From an uncultured Coriobacteriales bacterium (GTDB taxonomy: Bacteria; Actinomycetota; Coriobacteriia; Coriobacteriales; UMGS124), in the NCBI GenBank assembly GCA_903789505.1, contig CAIFEU010000010.1, positions 1-19,740 on the forward strand: 19,740 nucleotides of DNA. The letters run 5' to 3'. Both the position numbers and the translations under genes were made by a program. Below, one piece after another: positions 13,927-19,740 of this stretch. Below the pieces are notes generated by a model. The model was not told where the DNA came from. It made no database searches and worked only from the letters and a program-made list of their open reading frames with translations. Each line of letters opens with the position of its first letter. The stretch's first letter is position 1.

Positions 13927-15555
13927 CTACGGGCGCGCGCCGGGCTGGGTGCGCCGCGCGGGGGCCGGCTCGTCCACAACTGTGCCACGAGTCGGGCACG
14001 CCTCCGCGGCGAGGCGCTCCCCGGCGAGCAGCCCCATAACGCTGGCCATCATGAGGCCGCGCGTCCATCCGGAGGAGTCGCCCAGGCACGTGAGGCCCTG
14101 CACGGCGCAGCGCAGGTCGGCGTCCATGACGACGCGGTTGCTGTAGAACTTGAGCTCGGGCGCGTACAGCAGCGTCTCGGGCGCGGCGAACCCCGGAACC
14201 ACGACGTCGACCGCCTGGATGAAGCCGATGATGTCGGTCATCGGCCGATAGGGCATGGCGGCGGAGACGTCGCCAGCCTGGGCGTCGGGCAGGGTGGGGC
14301 GGACGTTGGAGCGCTCGAGGTCGCGCGGCCAGGAGCGGTGGCCGTCGAGCAGGTCGCCCAGGCGCTGGACGAGCAGGTGACCGGCGCCGAGCATGTTGGT
14401 CAGCTCCCCCACCTTGCGCGCGTAGGCGATCGGGCGGTCGAACGGCTCGCGGAAGTGCAGCGAGCACAGGATCGCGAGGTTGGTGTTGGGGGACTTGCGG
14501 TCGGCGTCCTTGTATGAGTGGCCGTTGACCACCGCCAGCCCGCCGTCGTAGTTCTCCTGGGAGACGATGCCGCCGGGGTTCTGGCAGAACGTGCGGACCT
14601 TATCCCTGAACGGGTTGGGGTAGCCGATGAGCTTGGACTCGTACAGCACGTTGTTGACGCGCTCCATGACCTCGTTGCGCACCTCGACGCGCACGCCGAC
14701 GTCGACGGGGCCGGGCTCGTGGGAGATGACGTGGTCGCGGCAGACGGCCTCGAGCCAGTCGGCTCCGCGCCTGCCGGTGGCGACCACGACCTGGTCCGCC
14801 CGCACCAGCGCGGGCGTCTCGGACGCACCCGGAGCGTGGCTGACCAGGTACGCGCCGCGGCAGCGCTCACCCTCGATCGCGAGGTCGACGCACTCCGTGG
14901 AGAACAGCATCTCGACGCCGGCGTCGCGCAGCTCGTCCTCGATGCGCCGGTACAGCTCGCGGGCGCGCTCGGTGCCGAGGTGGCGAATCGGGCAGTCGAC
15001 GAGCTTGAGGCCGGCGCGAATCGCCCGCAGGCGGATGTCGGCGACCTCGTCGGGGTGGCCGACGCCCTCGACGTGCTCGTCGGCGCCGAACGACAGGTAC
15101 ATCGCGTCGACGCGCCCGATTGTCTCCTGCGCGCGCTGCGCGCCGATGAGCTCGGGCAGGTCGCCGCCCACCTCGTGGGACAGCGAGAGCTTGCCGTCGG
15201 AGAACGCGCCGGCGCCCGAGAACCCCGTGGTGATGCGGCAGGGGGAGCAGCCCATGCACCGGCCGGTCGAGAGCTTGGGGCAGCCGCGGCGCTCCACCGG
15301 AAGGCCGAGGTCGACCAGCGTGATGCGCCGGGCGTCCCCGGAGCGCAGCATGCCCAGGGCGCAGAAGATGCCCGCCGGGCCTGCGCCGACGATCAGGACG
15401 TCGGTCGACGCGGGCAGCGTCGCCGCGTCGCGCTCACGAGACGCCTGCCCCGCCGCGCGAGGCGCGCAGGAGGGGCCGGCGGGACGGGGCCCCTCGGGAA
15501 GGGGCGAGTCGGCGAGGGGGGACGCGGCGTCCCGGTCGCATGTGGCAACGCTCAT
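13927..15555 (-). CDS. FAD-dependent oxidoreductase with N-terminal cysteine cluster (COG2509-like)
   Basis: 542 residues. After a disordered tail of about 50 residues comes the dinucleotide fold TDVLIVGAGPAGIFCALG (FAD-binding GxGxxG at 57-62). A cysteine cluster follows, with Cys92, Cys100, Cys103 and Cys106 in GCPKLSTGRCMGCSPC, and then SGAGAFSDGKLSLS. This layout matches uncharacterised FAD-dependent dehydrogenases grouped as COG2509, to my recollection. Near the C-terminus, GLTCLGDSSGWTRGLMMASVMG resembles the closing FAD-contact segment of such flavoproteins. The four Cys could hold an Fe-S cluster or be redox active; this is inference. The substrate is unknown. The ATG at 15555 is preceded by purine-rich GGGGAGAGGG, while the in-frame GTG at 15576 is part of that Shine-Dalgarno run. 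It sits alone between hisE and prfA, with no functional partner obvious. Confidence 0.85.
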   Translation of the reverse strand: MSVATCDRDAASPLADSPLPEGPRPAGPSCAPRAAGQASRERDAATLPASTDVLIVGAGPAGIFCALGMLRSGDARRITLVDLGLPVERRGCPKLSTGRCMGCSPCRITTGFSGAGAFSDGKLSLSHEVGGDLPELIGAQRAQETIGRVDAMYLSFGADEHVEGVGHPDEVADIRLRAIRAGLKLVDCPIRHLGTERARELYRRIEDELRDAGVEMLFSTECVDLAIEGERCRGAYLVSHAPGASETPALVRADQVVVATGRRGADWLEAVCRDHVISHEPGPVDVGVRVEVRNEVMERVNNVLYESKLIGYPNPFRDKVRTFCQNPGGIVSQENYDGGLAVVNGHSYKDADRKSPNTNLAILCSLHFREPFDRPIAYARKVGELTNMLGAGHLLVQRLGDLLDGHRSWPRDLERSNVRPTLPDAQAGDVSAAMPYRPMTDIIGFIQAVDVVVPGFAAPETLLYAPELKFYSNRVVMDADLRCAVQGLTCLGDSSGWTRGLMMASVMGLLAGERLAAEACPTRGTVVDEPAPARRTQPGARP

Positions 15556-15596
15556 GGCCCTCTCCCCTCTCCCCACGGTCGCAGGTTCCCTGGTCC

Positions 15597-15629
15597 GCCC
15601 GCATGGCGGGCCGGCACGCGAGGCCCGCC
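15597..15629 (-). promoter_or_regulatory. Two mutually exclusive hairpins upstream of the FAD gene
   Basis: GGCGGGCC (15605-15612) can pair with GGCCCGCC (15622-15629, 8 bp), while the overlapping GCGGGC (15606-15611) can pair with GCCCGC (15597-15602, 6 bp). The central arm can be used only once, so the stems compete, as in attenuator-like leaders. It lies 42-74 bp before the start of the flavoprotein gene. In such GC-rich DNA this may be chance. Confidence 0.35.
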
Positions 15630-15765
15630 GGACGAAGACGCTCGGGCGGCGGGCGGCACTCGGTAGTCGAGTATTCCCCCCACCGCGACGCCAGAGTCAG
15701 GGCGAAGCTCACGTTCACGAGCACGCCACGACGCGCGGGGGCGGGCGCCCTCACGGCGCAGGCGG

Positions 15766-16083
15766 CTATTTCATGCGCGCGTTGAGCTCGCCGGCGAGCT
15801 CCTCGGGGGTGATTCCCCAGCGCTCGCAGACCACCAGCAGGTGATAGACGACGTCGCCGCACTCGTAGCGGATGTGGTCGTGGTCGGCGTCCTTGCAGGC
15901 GAGCGTCACCTCGCATGCCTCCTCGACCAGCTTCTTGAGCGGTTTGTCCTCGGGGCCGTCGAGCAGGCGCTTGGTGTAGCTCTGCTCCGGCGAGGCCTCA
16001 CGGCGCGAGGCGATGATGCCACACAGCCTGTTGACGGTCTGCCCGAGGTCGCCGGGCTGGACGTTCGCGGTTCTCTCCCCCAT
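15766..16083 (-). CDS. hisE: Phosphoribosyl-ATP pyrophosphatase
   Basis: 105 residues, stand-alone HisE and not fused to HisI. It hydrolyses PR-ATP to PR-AMP, step 2 of histidine synthesis. The MazG-like helical fold is marked by LVEEACEV (EExxE, 53-60) and ECGDVVYHLLV (ExxD, 74-84), which bind Mg2+. The ATG at 16083 has AAGGAG eight bases upstream. It is separated from hisI by 132 bp containing a strong hairpin, so unlike the other his genes here it is not translationally coupled and may be expressed at a different level. Confidence 0.95.
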   Translation of the reverse strand: MGERTANVQPGDLGQTVNRLCGIIASRREASPEQSYTKRLLDGPEDKPLKKLVEEACEVTLACKDADHDHIRYECGDVVYHLLVVCERWGITPEELAGELNARMK

Positions 16084-16157
16084 GGAGGGGCTCCTTTCGA
16101 CGGAGTCGCCGGGGCGGGCGCTGCCACCCGTATCCTCGGCGAACGTGACGAATCTAA

Positions 16158-16205
16158 CGCCCGAGCGCGCGGGGCACGGGCGGGTGCAAGCGCGGGGCTC
16201 GGGCG
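16158..16205 (-). terminator. Hairpin between hisI and hisE (possible partial terminator or processing site)
   Basis: Nine-base perfect arms CGCCCGAGC (16158-16166) and GCTCGGGCG (16197-16205) begin 11 bp after the hisI stop. On the minus strand the stem is followed by TTAGATT rather than a T-run, so termination would be partial at best. The 30-nt loop is itself GC-rich. Confidence 0.4.
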
Positions 16206-16215
16206 CCGCCGCGGG

Positions 16216-16710
16216 TCAGTCCCGCCGCCCGCGCGCGCCGCCCAGGTCGACCTCGCGGAAGAAGCAGCTGCGATGGCCGGTATGGCAGGCGGGACCGGGC
16301 GAGTCGACCACCAGCAGGACCGTGTCGGCGTCACAGTCGTACAGGACGCGCTCGACCCGCTGGACGTTGCCGCTGGTGGCGCCCTTGTTCCACAGCTCGC
16401 GGCGCGAGCGCGACCAGAACCAGGAGGTCCGCGTGCGCAGGGTGAGCGCCAGGGACTCGGCGTTCATCCAGGCGACCATCAGGACCTCCCCCGTGCTGCG
16501 CTGCTGCACCACCGCCGGCACCAGGCCGCGGTCGTCGAAGCGCACGCCGATCCGCGCCGCGAGCGCGTCAGGGTCGGCGAGCAGGGTGTCGTCGAGCGCG
16601 AGGGGCTCGGTCGGCTCGCCCGCGTAGACGCTCCCGGCCTCCGCCCCCGCCGGCCCCGCGGCGGCCCGGCGCCCCGCGCGGGCGGACGAACCCTCAGGCG
16701 ACGGCGTCAT
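16216..16710 (-). CDS. hisI: Phosphoribosyl-AMP cyclohydrolase
   Basis: 164 residues; opens the adenine ring of PR-AMP, step 3 of histidine synthesis. The metal sites are visible: DCDAD (125-129) and the zinc-binding cysteines in ACHTGHRSC (Cys142, Cys149). The conserved FWSRSRRELWNKGATSGN spans about 98-115. The first 40 or so residues are an Ala/Gly-rich tail without family similarity. The ATG at 16710 overlaps the hisF stop as ATGA (4 bp), so initiation is coupled to hisF termination; no clear Shine-Dalgarno was identified for this start. Confidence 0.95.
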   Translation of the reverse strand: MTPSPEGSSARAGRRAAAGPAGAEAGSVYAGEPTEPLALDDTLLADPDALAARIGVRFDDRGLVPAVVQQRSTGEVLMVAWMNAESLALTLRTRTSWFWSRSRRELWNKGATSGNVQRVERVLYDCDADTVLLVVDSPGPACHTGHRSCFFREVDLGGARGRRD

Positions 16711-17495
16711 CGGGCGTCGCCGTCCCGGGCAGGCAGGCGCACGGGAATCCCCTGCGACGCCATGTACTCCTTGACCTGGCGGACCGTGAAGGTGCCGAAG
16801 TGGAACACGCTCGCCGCCAGGACCGCGTCCGCCTCGCCCTCGATGATGCCCTCGGCGAAGTGCTCGAGCTTGCCGACGCCGCCCGACGCGATCACGGGAA
16901 TCGGGACGGCGCGGGAGACCGCGCGGGTCAGCGCCAGGTCGAAGCCCTCCTGCGTGCCGTCGCGGTCCATGCTCGTGAGCAGGATCTCGCCGGCGCCGCG
17001 GCGCGCCGCCTCGACCGCCCACTCGACGGCGTCGATGCCGGTGGGGGTGCGGCCGCCCGCGACGTAGACCTCCCACCGGTCCCCCGCCCCGGGCACGTGG
17101 CGCGCGTCGATCGCGCAGATGACCGCCTGGCTTCCGAACGCCGCCGCGGCGCGCGTGATCAGCGCGGGGTCGCGCACGGCCGCGGAGTTGACCGAGACCT
17201 TGTCGGCGCCGGCGGCTATCATCGCGCGCATGCCGGCGACGTCGCGGAACCCGCCGCCCACCGTGTAGGGGATGCGCACCTGCTCGGCGGCGCGGGCCGC
17301 CATGTCGACGGTCGTGGAGCGGTCGTCACTGGTGGCGGTGATGTCGAGGAAGACGACCTCGTCGGCCCCCTCGCGGTCGTAGTAGCTCGCGAGCTCGACG
17401 GGGTCGCCGGCGTCGCGCAGGTTGACGAAGTTGACGCCCTTGACCACCCGCCCGTCCTTGACGTCCATGCACGGGATGACGCGCTTGGCTAGCAT
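16707..17495 (-). CDS. hisF: Imidazole glycerol phosphate synthase cyclase subunit
   Basis: 262 residues, (beta/alpha)8 barrel. With HisH it converts PRFAR and ammonia to imidazole glycerol phosphate and AICAR. The start MLAKRVIPCMDVKDGRVVKG carries catalytic Asp11, and VICAIDARH carries Asp130, both at the usual numbers. Phosphate-binding loops include TVGGGFRD and VIASGGVG. The ATG at 17495 overlaps the hisA stop by 7 bp. GAGGAGGTG just upstream is written in the last hisA codons. The same frame stays open upstream all the way to the hisA start codon, which matters because of the hisA frameshift. Confidence 0.97.
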   Translation of the reverse strand: MLAKRVIPCMDVKDGRVVKGVNFVNLRDAGDPVELASYYDREGADEVVFLDITATSDDRSTTVDMAARAAEQVRIPYTVGGGFRDVAGMRAMIAAGADKVSVNSAAVRDPALITRAAAAFGSQAVICAIDARHVPGAGDRWEVYVAGGRTPTGIDAVEWAVEAARRGAGEILLTSMDRDGTQEGFDLALTRAVSRAVPIPVIASGGVGKLEHFAEGIIEGEADAVLAASVFHFGTFTVRQVKEYMASQGIPVRLPARDGDAR

Positions 17496-18344
17496 GGGGA
17501 CACCTCCTCGTCCGATGCGCCTGGGGCGGGCGCGGGGATGCTGCTCAGGCCGGGGCAAACGGGCTCGGTGGGCCCGTCGTCGGCGTCCGAGCCGGGGCCC
17601 TCCCCGCCGCCCCGGGCGGCCTCGAGCGCCTGGGCCAGCGTGAACGCTCCCTCGTACAGCGCGCGCCCGCAGATCACGCCCTCGACCACGCCCGGGGGCT
17701 CCGCCGCAAGGGAGCGGACGTCGTCCAGCGAGGCGACGCCGCCGCTGGCGACTACCGGGAAGCCCGCCGCGCGTGCGACACGCTCGTAGGCGGCCACGTC
17801 GATGCCCGTGCGCATGCCGTCGCGCTCGGCGTCGGTGAACACCAGGTGGCGGAAGCCCATCTCCGAGAGGCGCGCGACGAACTCCCCGACCGCGAGGTCG
17901 GTCCCCTCGCGCCACCCGTCGACCGCGACGCGGCCCCCTCGCGCGGCGACGTCGGCGACCAGGGCGTCGCCGAACTCGCGGGCTGCGGCGCGGGCGAAGT
18001 CGGGGTCGCGCACCAGGGCGGTGCCCATCGCCACCCGGCGGCACCCGAGCCCGAGGAGCTCCTCGACGCGCTCCCTGTCGTGCACGCCGCCGCCCACGTC
18101 GACCGAGATGCCGGGCACCCGGCAGATGCCGTCGATGGCGGCGCGGTTGGCCGCACGGGCGGCCTCGTCCTCGCCGAACGCCGCCGACAGGTCGACCACG
18201 TGGACCCACCGGGCCCCCTGGGCGGCGAACGCGCACGCCTGGGCGACCGGGTCGTCCGAGTAGACGTCGACCTGGTCGCGGCCTGCCCTTGCGCAGGCGC
18301 ACGTCGCGGCCCGAGAGCAGGTCTATCGCGGGGAAGACGATCAT
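17489..18344 (-). pseudogene. hisA: HisA (ProFAR isomerase) with an apparent +1 frameshift
   Basis: The gene starts well: ATG 18344, with GGGAGGG upstream, gives MIVFPAIDLLSGRDVRLRKG, the HisA N-terminus with catalytic Asp8. From about 18284 the family-like sequence continues one frame over (DQVDVYSDDPVAQ, then HVVDLSAAFGED). Between KG and DQV there are 7 bases where 6 are expected (AGGCCGC on the minus strand). The span is 856 nt, not a multiple of 3. Removing one base restores a 284-residue protein with Asp142 in VAVDGW and phosphate loop VVASGGVAS, so only one site is affected. The restored protein also has a Pro/Ala/Asp-rich tail of about 40 residues after the barrel. Neighbouring his genes look intact, so a sequencing or assembly error or a recent mutation is likelier than long-standing decay. 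It overlaps hisH by 4 bp (ATGA). Confidence 0.8.
17501..17509 (-). promoter_or_regulatory. Shine-Dalgarno of hisF inside the hisA tail
   Basis: GAGGAGGTG, five bases before ATG 17495, encoded by the E-E-V codons of the HisA C-terminal extension. It is strong enough to start hisF even if ribosomes fail to finish hisA. Confidence 0.8.
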
Positions 18345-19081
18345 CGCTTCCCTCCCGCCGGCCGCCGGGCGGCGACGACCCCCACGAAGTTGCGCAGCAG
18401 CGCCGCCCCCGCCTCGGAGGACTTCTCGGGGTGGAACTGGACGCCGAAGGCGACGCCGCCGTCCCACAGCGCGCTCGCGAACGCGTCGGCGTGGGTCGTC
18501 GTGGCGCTCACGACCCCCGCGTCGGCGGGGTGGCAGACGTAGGAGTGCGTGAAGTAGAAGTACTCGCCGTCGCGAATGCCCCGGAACAGCGGGTTGTCCC
18601 TGCCGGCGTCGGTGAGCTCGACCGTGTCCCACCCCACGTGGGGGACCTTGGCGCCCTGGCCGGCTCGCATGCGCGTGACCTGACCGTCGATGACGCCCAG
18701 CCCCTCGGTCCACTGCCTGCCGTACGCCTCGGCGCCCTCGCTGCCGCGCGCGAGCAGCAGCTGCGCCCCCAGGCACACGCCCAGGAACGGCACGCCCGCG
18801 CGCAGCGCGCCCAGGATCGCCTCGCGCTGGCCCGAGGACGCCATGAACTCCATCGCGTCGGCGAAGGCGCCCACGCCCGGCAGCACCAGGCCGCGCGCCG
18901 ACGCGATGACGGCGGGGTCGTCGCTGACCGTCACGTCCGCCCCGGCCGCCTGCAGGCCGCGCGCCATCGAGCGCAGGTTGCCCTTGTGGTAGTCGATGAC
19001 GACGACCGGCCCCACGCCCGCGGGCTCGCCCTCGCCCGTCCGCGCCTCCCGGCGCGCCGCCGCCACCTCGGGCGCCGCCAT
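18341..19081 (-). CDS. hisH: Imidazole glycerol phosphate synthase glutamine amidotransferase subunit
   Basis: 246 residues, a class I glutamine amidotransferase that supplies ammonia to HisF. The catalytic triad is visible: nucleophile Cys103 in LGVCLGAQLLL, and His217 and Glu219 in GVQFHPEKSS. VVVIDYHKGNLRSM near residue 27 is the HisH N-terminal signature (usually DYGxGN), and VLPGVGAF is conserved. About 25 extra residues precede the domain. The ATG at 19081 shares one base with the hisB stop (TGATG), so translation is coupled. Only a weak G-rich ribosome binding site is present. Confidence 0.96.
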   Translation of the reverse strand: MAAPEVAAARREARTGEGEPAGVGPVVVIDYHKGNLRSMARGLQAAGADVTVSDDPAVIASARGLVLPGVGAFADAMEFMASSGQREAILGALRAGVPFLGVCLGAQLLLARGSEGAEAYGRQWTEGLGVIDGQVTRMRAGQGAKVPHVGWDTVELTDAGRDNPLFRGIRDGEYFYFTHSYVCHPADAGVVSATTTHADAFASALWDGGVAFGVQFHPEKSSEAGAALLRNFVGVVAARRPAGGKR

Positions 19082-19740
19082 CAGAGGGCCCCCTTGGTCG
19101 AAGGCACTCCGCTGACGCGCGGGTCGAGCCTGGTAGCCTGCATCAGGGCGCGGGCGAGCGCCTTGAACGACGCCTCGATGATGTGGTGCGAGTTCTCGCC
19201 GCACACCTGGCGCACGTGCAGCGTGATGCCGGCGTTGGAGGCGAACGCGACGAAGAACTCCTTGACCAGCTGCGTGTCGAACGTCCCGACCGTCTCGGTG
19301 GGAATCGCGAGGTCGACGAACGCCGCCCCGCGGCCCGAGATGTCGACTGCCGCCATGACGAGCGCCTCGTCCATCGGAATCGTCGCGGCGCCGTAGCGCG
19401 TGAGGCCCACCTGGTCGCCCAGTGCCTGCCGCACCGCCCTGCCCAGGACGATCCCGGTGTCCTCGACGGTGTGGTGGTCGTCGACCTCGGTGTCGCCGTC
19501 GGCGTCGACCTGCAGCGTGAACAGGCCGTGGCGCCCGAGCGCGTCGAGCATGTGGTTGAAGAAGCCCACGCCGGTGGAGATGTGCGTGGAGCCGTCCCCG
19601 TCGAGGTTGATGCTCACCGTTATGTCGGTCTCGCGGGTGGAGCGGGACACGGTGGCGCTGCGGTCGCCCGACCCGCGGGCGGCGCCGCCCCCCCCCCCGC
19701 AGCCCCGCTGCCCGTACTCGTCAAACGCCTCTACCACCTC
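19081..19740 (-). CDS. hisB: Imidazoleglycerol-phosphate dehydratase; start unresolved, frame open to window edge
   Basis: The IGPD core begins near RSATVSRSTRETDITVSINL (codons about 19665-19605) and runs to 19081. It converts imidazole glycerol phosphate to imidazole acetol phosphate. Mn2+-binding motifs are complete: GFFNHMLDALGRHG, DDHHTVEDTG and GENSHHIIEASFKALARAL. Upstream of the core there is no ATG and no Shine-Dalgarno. In the same frame lies a Gly-rich stretch written by an 11-G run, then VVEAFDEYGQRG, which looks like the end of a HisC-type aminotransferase. So either hisC and hisB are fused, or an indel in the G-run hides the normal junction, or a GTG (VSRSTRE, about 19647) is the true start. 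The phosphatase domain of bifunctional HisB is not part of this core. Confidence 0.88.
   Translation of the reverse strand, partial: EVVEAFDEYGQRGCGGGGGAARGSGDRSATVSRSTRETDITVSINLDGDGSTHISTGVGFFNHMLDALGRHGLFTLQVDADGDTEVDDHHTVEDTGIVLGRAVRQALGDQVGLTRYGAATIPMDEALVMAAVDISGRGAAFVDLAIPTETVGTFDTQLVKEFFVAFASNAGITLHVRQVCGENSHHIIEASFKALARALMQATRLDPRVSGVPSTKGAL
19688..19698. repeat. Homopolymer of 11 C (11 G on the coding strand)
   Basis: An uninterrupted C run on the plus strand at the hisC/hisB boundary. Such runs are prone to slippage in replication and to miscounting in sequencing. One base fewer would send the upstream frame to a TAA just inside hisB. Confidence 0.9.

Noticed and set aside
11542..14146. 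Long plus-strand frames opposite prmC and prfA
   Set aside because: Low-complexity Arg/Ala/Gly-rich translations antisense to clear genes; shadows created by codon bias.
17846..19396. Long plus-strand frame opposite hisA, hisH and hisB
   Set aside because: Antisense to conserved his genes, no ribosome binding site or domain.
1..19740. Mobile element, prophage, CRISPR or toxin-antitoxin system
   Set aside because: No transposase, integrase, direct-repeat array or small paired genes seen; gene order is typical core genome.

Overview
This window is GC-rich chromosomal DNA from an actinobacterium. It most likely belongs to the class Coriobacteriia (Olsenella/Atopobium/Collinsella-type), although the genus cannot be fixed from sequence alone. 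The reasons are the very high GC with G/C third codon positions, the actinobacterial gene order prfA-prmC-tsaC/sua5-...-atp operon-murA, and a membrane-anchored LuxR-type regulator of a kind that is abundant in Coriobacteriia. No tRNA, rRNA, CRISPR array, transposase or phage gene is visible.

Layout: only one gene, a LuxR-family membrane regulator whose 5' part lies outside the window (2-1141), is on the plus strand. Everything else is on the minus strand, so it is transcribed from high to low coordinates. In that direction the window holds a histidine block, hisB-hisH-hisA-hisF-hisI-hisE (19740 to 15766). Next comes an FAD-dependent oxidoreductase with an N-terminal cysteine cluster (15555-13927), then the translation-related group prfA-prmC-tsaC (13870-10800) and rpiB (10578-10018). 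A 444-bp leader/promoter region rich in inverted repeats follows (9574-10017). After it comes the complete F-type ATP synthase operon, atpI-like-atpB-E-F-H-A-G-D-C, ending with murA (9573-1197). murA and the LuxR gene converge over a 55-bp gap.

How the parts work together: the his genes convert PR-ATP-pathway intermediates to histidinol phosphate. They are tightly coupled, with overlaps of 1, 4, 7 and 4 bp from hisB to hisI, and hisE stands apart behind a 9-bp-stem hairpin. PrmC methylates the GGQ glutamine of the adjacent prfA product, and TsaC makes the threonylcarbamoyl donor for tRNA t6A. The atp genes encode all eight F1Fo subunits plus a probable assembly helper. Strong Shine-Dalgarno sequences lie inside the preceding genes, and a 168-bp structured spacer separates atpB from atpE. 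murA puts the first committed step of peptidoglycan synthesis on the same transcript.

Most of the window is well-conserved housekeeping DNA, and I do not see a convincing new multi-gene system. The points that stand out are: an apparent +1 frameshift that splits hisA; an 11-nt G tract (minus strand) at the hisC/hisB junction with no stop codon between them; an Ala/Pro-rich insert of about 85 residues inside PrmC; a signal-peptide-like N-terminus on ATP synthase subunit b; palindromes in the atp leader, one with perfect 8-bp arms; and the uncharacterised Cys-cluster flavoprotein.
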